This document shows positions 7,078 through 12,905 of a stretch of 12,905 nt of DNA, in pieces (position 1 is the stretch's first letter; each line of letters opens with the position of its first letter). The notes below the pieces were generated by a model, which saw only the letters and a program-made list of their open reading frames with translations, did no database searches and was not told the DNA's origin. The position numbers and the translations under genes were made by a program. Location of the stretch: NCBI GenBank assembly GCA_030064795.1, contig JASJEI010000195.1:1-12905 (forward strand). Direction: 5' to 3'. Source of the DNA: Pleurocapsa sp. MO_226.B13 (GTDB taxonomy: Bacteria; Cyanobacteriota; Cyanobacteriia; Cyanobacteriales; Xenococcaceae).

Positions 7078-7119
7078 AACATTACTCGGAGGTGGATCTT
7101 TCTGCTTCCGAGTAATGTT
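7078..7119. terminator. Bidirectional hairpin between convergent genes
   Basis: AACATTACTCGGA (7078-7090) pairs perfectly with TCCGAGTAATGTT (7107-7119) over 13 bp, with a 16-base loop. It lies between the methyltransferase (plus) and the glycosyltransferase (minus), which converge here, so it can serve both. No strong T-run follows directly on the plus strand. Confidence 0.65.
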
Positions 7120-7157
7120 TAAAGATAGGATCGAGCTTTTTTGCTTAACAAATGAGT

Positions 7158-8174
7158 TTAAGCTTTATTGAGTTGAGATTCTGACAATTGTTTTTTCTGC
7201 GATCGCCTATGACTGTTAGTTAAAACTCGATTTACATAATTATCAATAGTAGAGATCGATCTGGCGACAAAATCTGTACCTAAACCCCAAGTCAAGCGTT
7301 TGGCTAAAGGCTCGATGATAGTCCCATAACGTCGCCAATGAAGGCGTTTATATTTAGTAGTAAAATAGGCATCTTCTACCAAATTCCATTTTTCTCGCAT
7401 TCTTCTTAGACTATTTAATTGCCAAGCATCACTCCAGCGCAGCATATAGTAGTGGAGATCTGAGGTTTCCAGAGGGGGGCCTGGTAAATAAGTCACCACG
7501 CAATCTGGTTCAAAATAGACTTTTTCTCCTGCTTCTCGGACAGTCATACAGAAGTCCAGATGTTCTTTTGTATTGAGAAACGCCTCATCTAACATTCCTA
7601 TGCGCTCGAAAATATCTCGTCTGACTAACACGCAGTGAAATTCAGCCAATTCGGTTTCGGTACGCTGTAGTTGACTTCTGACATCAGCGACACGCCTACC
7701 CTGAAGATACATTTTTTCCCGCAATCTCCTTCTGCCTTTTTTATCGACAAAAATATGAGATTCTCCCCCGGCAAAGTGGACTATTTCGTGGAGTGGTTCG
7801 TACTGACACATTAAAGGCCCTACTACCGCCGCTTTAGTAGTTTCGGCGCAGTCCACGAGATTAGTTAGCCAACCTGGAGTGACAATAACGTCATTGTCAA
7901 CAAAGACTACGTATTTAGTATCTACTTCCTTTAAGCCAATATTGCGTGCTTGATTGGGGTAGAGGTAGCATTCGCTACGGATTATTTGAAAGTTCTTTTG
8001 TTTTGCTTGTTCTTGGAGATAGGATCTAGTTTTGGCTGGAGAGTTGCCATCTACATAAATTAATTTGAAGGGAATTTGAGTATGTTCGTAAATGCTTTCT
8101 AGAGATTGTTGGGTGCAGCTAAATCTTTCTCTCGGAACGACAACTATGGTTACTTGTGGTTCTGACATATTCAT
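7158..8174 (-). CDS. Family 2 glycosyltransferase
   Basis: GT-A fold glycosyltransferase that would transfer a sugar from a nucleotide-sugar donor during polysaccharide synthesis at the cytoplasmic face. From ATG 8174 (338 residues) it shows the N-terminal strand VTIVVVPRERFSCTQQSLES (8-27), LIYVDGNS (38-45), the metal- and nucleotide-binding acidic motif VFVDNDV (90-96) with the loop NQARNIGL before it, and the acceptor-side EHLD (204-207) after RRDIFERIGMLDEAF. The frame is open 30 codons further, to ATG 8264. That extension reads through a GGCGATCGCC site and is unlike a GT2 N-terminus, so I start at MNMSEPQ; ATG 8168 is also possible. No clear ribosome binding site is seen for either. It converges on the methyltransferase across a shared hairpin. 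A second, dead glycosyltransferase lies directly upstream. Confidence 0.83.
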   Translation of the reverse strand: MNMSEPQVTIVVVPRERFSCTQQSLESIYEHTQIPFKLIYVDGNSPAKTRSYLQEQAKQKNFQIIRSECYLYPNQARNIGLKEVDTKYVVFVDNDVIVTPGWLTNLVDCAETTKAAVVGPLMCQYEPLHEIVHFAGGESHIFVDKKGRRRLREKMYLQGRRVADVRSQLQRTETELAEFHCVLVRRDIFERIGMLDEAFLNTKEHLDFCMTVREAGEKVYFEPDCVVTYLPGPPLETSDLHYYMLRWSDAWQLNSLRRMREKWNLVEDAYFTTKYKRLHWRRYGTIIEPLAKRLTWGLGTDFVARSISTIDNYVNRVLTNSHRRSQKKQLSESQLNKA

Positions 8175-8203
8175 AATGCATTTAAAATTTGATTTGAAGT
8201 CTC

Positions 8204-8279
8204 GATCTTGAAGGCGATCGCCTCTACTTGCTGTTGGAAAATTCAAGATCATGAGTACTAGCAAGAATTTTTCAAGATC
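8204..8279. repeat. Short inverted and direct repeats upstream of the GT2 gene
   Basis: GATCTTGAA at 8204-8212 is inverted at 8242-8250 (TTCAAGATC), and the latter recurs directly at 8271-8279. They lie between the GT2 start and the glycosyltransferase remnant. They could be a regulatory dyad for the GT2 gene or chance. Confidence 0.3.
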
Positions 8280-8311
8280 TAATTCATTGTTTCATTGTCA
8301 ATACGAAAAAC

Positions 8312-8630
8312 TCAGGCTTTGATAGTTGCTATTTTAGCTGAATTTACTAGAGAACGATAAATGTTCATCAAATCATCATTTATCTGCTCTAAATTATAAT
8401 GTTTCAAGACAAATTCTCGACCCGCTTTGCCCATTGGCGACCATAATTCGGGGTGTTCGATTAAATAATCTTAATTGCTCAGCCAAGGCTGCATCTTTTT
8501 CGCGCACCAAAAACCAGATTTGCCATCCTCTACTAGTTCTGGTACGCTACCACGATCGGTACTAACTACGGGCAAACCAATTGCCATCGGCTACTATAAC
8601 ACTAGGAGCGACGAAGAAATGTTTTTCAAG
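8312..8630 (-). pseudogene. Glycosyltransferase family 4 remnant (C-terminal part)
   Basis: The minus strand, read across three frames, gives the C-terminal domain of a GT4 (group 1) glycosyltransferase. LEKHFFVAPSVIVADG (8630 to about 8586) is followed, after an apparent deletion, by AIGLPVVSTDRGSVPELVED and GKSGF. Then a missing base in a T-run (8508-8512) shifts to LVREKDAALAEQLR, and an extra base near 8469 shifts to YLIEHPELWSPMGKAGREFV and on to the stop TGA at 8314-8312. The order and spacing match the donor-binding domain of this family. The segment normally between ADG and EAMA is missing, with GATGG-like microhomology at the join. The N-terminal domain is absent, and an in-frame TAA lies at 8633-8631. 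The gene is dead, a relic of the same polysaccharide locus. Confidence 0.75.
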
Positions 8631-8714
8631 TTAACTACAACTATCATCAAGCTGAGAATCATTGAAATTAGCTGAAATCTGGATTGCGATCGGCTGACTA
8701 TCGGCTTCAGACAT
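8631..8714 (-). CDS. Tiny ORF overlapping the end of the upstream gene
   Basis: ATG 8714 opens a frame of 27 residues (MSEADSQPIAIQISANFNDS, then QLDDSCS) ending at TAA 8633-8631. It begins inside the last codons of the 130-residue gene upstream (ATGTCTGA overlap), the arrangement of coupled genes, and its stop abuts the GT4 remnant. It may be the surviving start of a gene whose body was deleted, fused to the remnant, or it may be spurious. No family is recognised. Confidence 0.25.
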   Translation of the reverse strand: MSEADSQPIAIQISANFNDSQLDDSCS

Positions 8715-9099
8715 TATTTTTAAGTTGTCTATATTCGTCTTGCAGAATATGTACTAATTGTCTGTTTCCCTGTGCTTTAGCTACTTTAAGACGACGCTCT
8801 AAATTAGCACGTACATTTTCCAAATGCTTTTGTTTGGCAGCGCGATCGCTTAATTGGTATTTTAAGATGTCTAAAGCTAAATTAGTTTCTTGCTGGCGAT
8901 CGGCATCTAACCGACATTCTTTGGGAACGTGATTTCTTTTGTCCAAATTGCCTAATCCTCCTCGATGAGATTTAGTTTCTAAAACGGACATATGACGTGG
9001 GAGTGTATGTATACTATACCAATCAGTGATTTCTGATTCAATTATTTCCGAGGGGGATTTTGGCTTTGTCAGCTTTGAAGCGGAAAATATATTTTTCAT
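8707..9099 (-). CDS. Unrecognised small charged helical protein
   Basis: 130 residues from ATG 9099; no known family is recognised. The first half is polar and probably disordered, with a Gly-rich HRGGLGNLDKR. The second half, from about residue 70, is strongly amphipathic and charged (LALDILKYQLSDRAAKQKHL, then NVRANLERRLKVAKAQGNRQ) and should form long helices or a coiled coil. There is no signal peptide or membrane segment. A later start at ATG 8991 (MSVLETKSHRGG, 94 residues) is possible; neither start has a clear ribosome binding site. It overlaps a tiny ORF at its 3' end. Nothing in the context points to a role. Confidence 0.5.
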   Translation of the reverse strand: MKNIFSASKLTKPKSPSEIIESEITDWYSIHTLPRHMSVLETKSHRGGLGNLDKRNHVPKECRLDADRQQETNLALDILKYQLSDRAAKQKHLENVRANLERRLKVAKAQGNRQLVHILQDEYRQLKNNV

Positions 9100-9185
9100 T
9101 AGTTCTGGGTAAAAAATAAATATTAATATTGGTCAAGTTTTTATACGTATTAATTTAAAAATAGTTGCAGCAATTTAAAGCTTGC

Positions 9186-9214
9186 TTAGAGACATTCACC
9201 TTAAATGTCTCTAA
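9186..9214 (-). terminator. Hairpin after the DUF4278 gene
   Basis: TTAGAGACATT (9186-9196) and AATGTCTCTAA (9204-9214) form a perfect 11-bp stem with a 7-base loop. It lies 9 bases past the stop of the minus-strand DUF4278 gene and ahead of the next minus-strand gene. The T-run expected on the minus strand is weak. Confidence 0.6.
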
Positions 9215-9223
9215 ATCGAGTGA

Positions 9224-9409
9224 TTAATCTTTAGTGTAGTGGACACCACGATAAGTCATTTCGGTATGGCTGTGGTTATGACGATGTTTTTCCTTGAGAC
9301 GGTGTACTCTCCAAGGTTTACCGCGATACATACCACCTACTTCGCCCTCCTTAACATCCCACTCTAGATGAGGAGCTTCATAAGTTTTACCTCTAAATTG
9401 TAGTCTCAT
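9224..9409 (-). CDS. DUF4278 domain-containing protein
   Basis: A 61-residue protein matching the small DUF4278 family common in cyanobacteria. It carries the usual two copies of the signature: MRLQFRGKTYE at the start and MTYRGVHYTKD at the end, with GEVGGMYRGKPWRVHR between them. A His-rich stretch (EKHRHNHSH, about residues 40-48) lies before the second copy, and metal binding there would be speculation. The family's function is unknown. The protein has no signal peptide or membrane segment. It is monocistronic by appearance, with its own downstream hairpin. Confidence 0.85.
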   Translation of the reverse strand: MRLQFRGKTYEAPHLEWDVKEGEVGGMYRGKPWRVHRLKEKHRHNHSHTEMTYRGVHYTKD

Positions 9410-9478
9410 TGTTTTACTTTTGAACTATAAAGATTTGTCTACTGTTTAAAATGGCGATCGCCTAATTGCTCTCTCTCG

Positions 9479-9526
9479 GCAGTACCATACTGCTTTGGCG
9501 AATCATCGATCCCCGATATTTTTTTT
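9479..9526 (+). terminator. Intrinsic-terminator-like structure with no plus-strand parent gene
   Basis: Hairpin GCAGTA (9479-9484) / TACTGC (9488-9493) with a 3-base loop is followed by ATCG (9505-9508) / CGAT (9514-9517). The second stem is extended by AAT (9501-9503) and ATT (9518-9520) past a bulged C, and then comes a run of eight T (9519-9526). The nearest upstream gene is on the opposite strand, so a short plus-strand RNA is one explanation. Chance in an AT-rich spacer is another. Confidence 0.35.
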
Positions 9527-9615
9527 GTTTCTTCACTAATAATATAATTTATTTCTGTAGCAATTGTTACTATTTTGTATAAATACGGACTTTCTCAACA
9601 AAAATTTATATTTTT

Positions 9616-10215
9616 TTAAAAAGTCAATCGCAATGCCCGATCTACTTGAGCGAATAAATGAGCTAGATCGGCGTTATTATCCAAAACCACATCAGCAGCA
9701 GCAATTTTTTCTGCCAGGGGCATCTGACTGTCAATTCTGGCTTCGGCTTGTTGAATAGTTAAATTGTTGCGCTGTTGTAAGCGGGCGATTTGTAAAGAGC
9801 GATCGCAACTAACCACCCAAATTTCGCTGACTGTATCGGTTAACTTGGCTTCAAATAAAAGTGGGATTGCTAATACTATTGTAGTATTGGGGAGACGCTG
9901 TAATTCTTGCTCAAAGCGATCGCGGACGTAGGGATGAATTTGACTTTCTAGCCATTGCTTTTCAGTGGGATTATTAAAAACAATCTCGCCCAAACTGGCG
10001 CGATTTAAAGAGCGATCGCTTAACATTACCCTGTCACCATAACGGGTAAAAATAGCCTCAAGAATGGGGGAATCTTTAGCTACTGCTTCTCTAGCATAGA
10101 TATCTGCATCTAAAACAGGTAAGTGATATTTTGTTGTTAGATATTTTGATACGGTAGTTTTGCCCGTAGCAATACCTCCAGTCAAGCCGATCGATCTTTT
10201 AGCTATATTGTTCAT
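9616..10215 (-). CDS. coaE: Dephospho-CoA kinase
   Basis: This is the last step of coenzyme A synthesis: ATP-dependent phosphorylation of the 3'-hydroxyl of dephospho-CoA in the cytoplasm. The 199 residues match the usual family length. The Walker A loop is GGIATGKT (13-20). LDADIYARE (35-43) carries the conserved DAD, WLESQIHPYVRDRF (88-101) is the CoA-side block, IPLLFEA (117-123) is a highly conserved motif, and the lid-side R-DSQMPLAEKIAAADVVLDN closes the domain. The start ATG 10215 gives the normal N-terminus. It is divergent from the flavin-reductase gene across a 110-bp spacer and is a housekeeping gene unrelated to the polysaccharide locus. Confidence 0.95.
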   Translation of the reverse strand: MNNIAKRSIGLTGGIATGKTTVSKYLTTKYHLPVLDADIYAREAVAKDSPILEAIFTRYGDRVMLSDRSLNRASLGEIVFNNPTEKQWLESQIHPYVRDRFEQELQRLPNTTIVLAIPLLFEAKLTDTVSEIWVVSCDRSLQIARLQQRNNLTIQQAEARIDSQMPLAEKIAAADVVLDNNADLAHLFAQVDRALRLTF

Positions 10216-10266
10216 GGTTTAATTACAATTTTTGCCGTAAAACTATCTAACCAAAGAAAGTTTTTC

Positions 10267-10295
10267 TTGAGTACAGAAGCCTGATAAACTATAGC
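10267..10295 (+). promoter_or_regulatory. Candidate sigma-70-type promoter of the flavin reductase gene
   Basis: TTGAGT (10267-10272) and TATAGC (10290-10295) are separated by 17 bases. The predicted start of transcription, near 10302, lies just ahead of the ribosome binding site at 10312-10317. Confidence 0.4.
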
Positions 10296-10325
10296 CTGAC
10301 AATTTTAGGTTAAGGAGCAAAAATT

Positions 10326-10808
10326 TTGTTAGACCAAAAAGCGAAAAAAACGATGTTACGTAAAATTCCTCACGGACTATATATCTGTGGTGTCAAAGAG
10401 GGAGAAGAAATGAATGGTTTCACCGTTAGCTGGTTGATGCAATCTTCTTTTGAGCCACCTTTGGTAGTCAACTGCGTCAAAAAAGGTACGACTTCACATA
10501 AAATGATCGAGAATACCCAGGTATTTACCATTAGCTTCCTAGAAGAAGGACAAAAAGACTTAGCAGCATCATTCTTCAAACCAAAAGCTAGAGTAGGTAA
10601 CAAATTTGAAGCTGTCGAATTTTACGAAGGAGAAGCTACAGGCTGTCCGATTATTAAAGATTCACTGGGTTACATAGAGTGTAAAGTAGTTGGCACAGTA
10701 GAACAAGGAGATCATACTGTCTACGTTGGTGAGGTGATTGCTTCTGGAATTCACCGCGAAGGAAATCAACTATTGCTCTCTAGTACGGGTTGGGAATACG
10801 GCGGTTAA
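10326..10808 (+). CDS. Flavin reductase-like FMN-binding protein
   Basis: 160 residues with the flavin-reductase-like split-barrel domain. KIPHGLYICG (13-22), GFTVSWLMQSSFEPPLVVNC (31-50) and the following HKMIENTQVFTISFLEEGQ are the usual FMN-binding strands and loops. WEYGG closes the protein. Such proteins use FMN and either reduce free flavin or accept electrons from a partner; in cyanobacteria the same domain is also fused to flavodiiron proteins. The actual reaction is unknown. The start is TTG 10326: AAGGAG at 10312-10317 is 8 bases away, which is ideal, whereas the next start (ATG 10353) would be 35 bases from it. Divergent from coaE and convergent with ureA. Confidence 0.85.
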   Translation: MLDQKAKKTMLRKIPHGLYICGVKEGEEMNGFTVSWLMQSSFEPPLVVNCVKKGTTSHKMIENTQVFTISFLEEGQKDLAASFFKPKARVGNKFEAVEFYEGEATGCPIIKDSLGYIECKVVGTVEQGDHTVYVGEVIASGIHREGNQLLLSSTGWEYGG

Positions 10809-10842
10809 GCCTGACAGGGGAAAGGGAAAAAAACGATAAAGG

Positions 10843-10877
10843 ATGAATTATGAAACCTCGTTTAGTTCATAATTTAT
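10843..10877. terminator. AT-rich hairpin between flavin reductase and ureA
   Basis: AATTATGAA (10846-10854) pairs with TTCATAATT (10866-10874), extendable to 12 pairs with one G-U, around an 11-base loop. It lies between two convergent genes and may limit read-through both ways. No T-run follows and the stem is weak. Confidence 0.4.
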
Positions 10878-10990
10878 AAGACCGTTTTCAAAATAGAATT
10901 AACTATTTTTAGCAAACCTTCCCCAGTTTTACAGTTAGTATAGGCGATCGCGCTGATTCGGCTAACTCAATTTAATTGATAGTTCGCAGT

Positions 10991-11293
10991 TCATTGAATG
11001 GGGTTGTGAACTGTGACTAGCTTAGTCCCGTCGGGAAATGTGGCTTCGACCTGGACTTCTTGAATCATTTCGGGTATACCTTCCATCACTTCATCGCGAC
11101 TTAGGATAGTTTTACCATAGCTCATCAATTCTGCTACCGATCTGCCTTCTCTTGCACCTTCCAAGATAGCTGCTGAAATATAAGCAATGGCTTCGGGATG
11201 ATTTAATTTTAAGCCTTTATTTTTACGTCGTTCTGCCAGTAGACCTACGGTAAAGATAGTTAACTTGTCTTGTTCTTGGGGTGATAGCTGCAT
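10991..11293 (-). CDS. ureA: Urease gamma subunit
   Basis: This is the smallest structural subunit of the nickel urease (UreABC), which hydrolyses urea to ammonia and carbamate in the cytoplasm. The protein is 100 residues, exactly the family length, and starts [11 protein letters not shown] as expected. Conserved blocks are [51 protein letters not shown] and VTVHNPI at the C-terminus. No ureB or ureC follows: the minus-strand space downstream is only about 180 bases before the convergent flavin-reductase gene, so the other subunits must be elsewhere. It is divergent from urtA, linking urea uptake and breakdown. A possible shared nitrogen control is discussed under the NtcA site. Confidence 0.96.
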   Translation of the reverse strand: MQLSPQEQDKLTIFTVGLLAERRKNKGLKLNHPEAIAYISAAILEGAREGRSVAELMSYGKTILSRDEVMEGIPEMIQEVQVEATFPDGTKLVTVHNPIQ

Positions 11294-11726
11294 GAAACTT
11301 AGAAAATGATTTATCAGTTAGTTAAGGGTAGTTAAGAGAAAATCTTATCTGCAAAGCTGCTCAAAGCTACAATTTCTTAGATTTCGATCGCAAACTCCCT
11401 CTCCGTTCCCGTTTGTTTTCTCGTTACTAAGCTCTGAGTTTCTACTTTTTGTGAAGTTTCTGGCACCAATTTTGTAGCAAAATTTTTAAGAATTATTACT
11501 TAATAAACTTAAATAAAGCCTTAAATCCGCTTATTGCAACTTTTGCATGATATATGTACAAAACATCTATTTTTTTTGTATAGATGATTTCTTTTTTGTT
11601 TTTGTATTACAGAGTACAATTCTGTCTCGGACAAAATACTTGTGAATGTTACAAGTAACTCTCAATCCGCTATTGTCCTCAAACAACAGGTAATTGCGGT
11701 CAATTAAATAAATCAATATCTAGATC
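11294..11726. other. 433-bp divergent regulatory region between ureA and urtA
   Basis: No gene is seen. It holds two nearby AGTTAAG copies (within 11317-11337), a 7-bp inverted repeat CATCTAT/ATAGATG (11564-11570 and 11580-11586) around a T-rich loop, and a perfect NtcA-type box at 11604-11617. The promoters of both ureA and urtA should lie here. Confidence 0.6.
11604..11617 (+). promoter_or_regulatory. NtcA-binding box upstream of urtA
   Basis: GTATTACAGAGTAC matches the NtcA consensus GTA-N8-TAC perfectly. NtcA is the cyanobacterial CRP-family activator of nitrogen-assimilation genes, and urea transporter (urt) genes are known members of its regulon. The box ends 109 bases before ATG 11727. 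A matching -10 box at the usual distance of about 22 bases is not obvious; AATACT at 11635-11640 is the nearest partial candidate. It could also influence ureA on the other strand. Confidence 0.75.
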
Positions 11727-12905
11727 ATGTCACAATTAGGAAGACGTAAATTTTTACTATATAGCTCTACAGGAGTACTAACAAGCTTATTATTAAAGGG
11801 TTGTGCGGGTGAAGGCGGTACCGATTCTGCTGCTGATGCTGAGGCTGGCGCGAATCCTTGTGCTGCTGCGGATGGAGATGGGATCAAAGTTGGTATTCTT
11901 CACTCACTCAGCGGTACGATGGCAATTAGTGAAACCACTGTCGTTGATGCAGAAATGATGGCGATCGACGAAATCAATGCTGCGGGAGGAGTTCTCGGAA
12001 AACAAATTATCCCAATTAAAGAGGATGGTGCGTCAGACTGGCCCACTTTTGCTGAAAAAGCAGCTAAGCTAATCGACCAAGATAAAGTAGTGACAGTATT
12101 TGGCTGTTGGACATCTGCTAGTCGTAAGGCTGTCTTGCCCGTGTTTGAGTCGAAAAAGCATATGTTGTGGTATCCCGTTCAGTATGAAGGACAGGAATGC
12201 TCCAATAATGTTTTTTATACAGGTGCAACACCCAACCAACAGATCGAACCAGCGGTAGACTGGCTACTAGAAAACGAGGGTAAAGAGTTTTTCTTAGTTG
12301 GCTCAGACTATGTCTTCCCTCGTACTGCTAATACTATTATTAAAGAGCAATTAGCAGCTAAAGGTGGCACAGTAGCTGGTGAAGATTATTTACCTTTAGG
12401 AGATACGGAGGTAACGCCAATTATTGCCAAAATCAGGGCAGCATTACCCAATGGTGGTGTAATCTTTAACAGTCTCAACGGAGACAGTAATGTAGCTTTC
12501 TTTAAACAGTTGCAGGGTGCAGGTTTGGGGCCAGAACAATATCCTGTAATGTCTGTTAGTGTTGCCGAAGAAGAAGTAAGACAAATTGGGCCAGAATATC
12601 TCAAAGGTCATTATGCTTCTTGGAACTATTATCAAACTGTAGAAAGTCCTCAAAACGATCGATTTGTTGCCTCCTTCAAGAGTAAATATGGTGAAGATCG
12701 GGTAACTAACGATCCGATGGAATCGGCATACATCATGGTTTATCTTTGGAAACAGGCAGTAGAACAGGCTGGCACGACAGATTTAGAACCAGTTCGCGCA
12801 GCAGCAGTAGGACAAGCATTTGATGCGCCACAAGGCAAGGTGACAATGCAGCCCAATCATCATATTTCTCAAACTGTACGTATCGGACAGGTAAGGGATG
12901 ATGGA
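11727..12905 (+). CDS. urtA: Urea ABC transporter substrate-binding protein (3' end cut by window)
   Basis: Periplasmic urea-binding component of the UrtABCDE high-affinity transporter, in the branched-chain-amino-acid-type binding protein fold. ATG 11727 opens an intact frame of 393 codons that runs off the window; roughly the last 40 residues are missing. The N-terminus [10 protein letters not shown] resembles a twin-arginine signal, and LLLKGC ends at Cys26, a likely lipidation site although Lys at -2 is unusual. After an Ala/Asp/Gly-rich linker come [70 protein letters not shown] and [10 protein letters not shown], which are highly characteristic of UrtA. urtBCDE would be expected next, beyond the window. 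The NtcA-type box upstream suggests induction when combined nitrogen is scarce. Confidence 0.96.
   Translation, partial: MSQLGRRKFLLYSSTGVLTSLLLKGCAGEGGTDSAADAEAGANPCAAADGDGIKVGILHSLSGTMAISETTVVDAEMMAIDEINAAGGVLGKQIIPIKEDGASDWPTFAEKAAKLIDQDKVVTVFGCWTSASRKAVLPVFESKKHMLWYPVQYEGQECSNNVFYTGATPNQQIEPAVDWLLENEGKEFFLVGSDYVFPRTANTIIKEQLAAKGGTVAGEDYLPLGDTEVTPIIAKIRAALPNGGVIFNSLNGDSNVAFFKQLQGAGLGPEQYPVMSVSVAEEEVRQIGPEYLKGHYASWNYYQTVESPQNDRFVASFKSKYGEDRVTNDPMESAYIMVYLWKQAVEQAGTTDLEPVRAAAVGQAFDAPQGKVTMQPNHHISQTVRIGQVRDDG

Noticed and set aside
8175..8264. 30-codon N-terminal extension of the GT2 gene
   Set aside because: The extension reads through a HIP1-type palindrome, is unlike the GT2 N-terminus, and sits upstream of a start giving the usual first strand.
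8475..8932. Two plus-strand open frames of 66 and 82 codons
   Set aside because: The first is antisense to the glycosyltransferase remnant and the second to the 130-residue minus-strand gene. Their products are Cys/Ser/Arg-rich and unlike any protein family.
9564..9758. Plus-strand open frame of 64 codons
   Set aside because: It overlaps the 3' end of coaE antisense and has no supporting features.
10370..10603. Minus-strand open frame of 77 codons
   Set aside because: It is antisense to the flavin-reductase-like gene, whose start is well supported.
12386..12653. Two minus-strand open frames within urtA
   Set aside because: They are antisense to a clear UrtA coding sequence and overlap each other.

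Overview
The window looks cyanobacterial. The octamer GCGATCGC (HIP1-like) recurs throughout, inside and outside genes, and there is a DUF4278 protein, a urea-transport (Urt) binding protein and a perfect NtcA-type box. The base composition is AT-rich and I cannot name the genus.

Positions 1-2300 are mobile-element debris. An N-terminal piece of a DDE transposase, with a TGA at codon 10, runs directly into an IS110-family transposase broken by two single-base insertions. The roughly 160 bases ahead of the IS110 gene hold a row of short hairpins, where this family may encode its bridge RNA. A gene-free AT-rich stretch with a perfect 16-bp palindrome follows (2284-2893).

Positions 2894-8714 are a decaying surface-polysaccharide locus. 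It holds an FAD-dependent oxidoreductase of the UDP-galactopyranose-mutase/HemY-like type, a small TPR protein overlapping a Wzx-type flippase by ATGA, an FkbM-type methyltransferase and, convergent on the minus strand, a GT2 glycosyltransferase. Behind that lies a glycosyltransferase remnant broken by frameshifts and a deletion. The methyltransferase is split by a 131-bp MITE-like element with 16-bp perfect terminal inverted repeats, a 10-bp target duplication and an internal array of seven 8-bp units. This is the best-supported unusual structure in the window.

Positions 8707-10808 hold an unrecognised coiled-coil-like small protein, a DUF4278 protein, coaE (dephospho-CoA kinase) and a flavin-reductase-like protein. 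A hairpin plus T-run on the plus strand at 9479-9526 has no obvious parent gene.

Positions 10991-12905 are nitrogen genes. ureA (urease gamma) and urtA (urea ABC transporter binding protein, cut off by the window end) diverge from a 433-bp region with a perfect GTA-N8-TAC box. This fits nitrogen-controlled urea uptake and hydrolysis. ureB and ureC are not next to ureA here.
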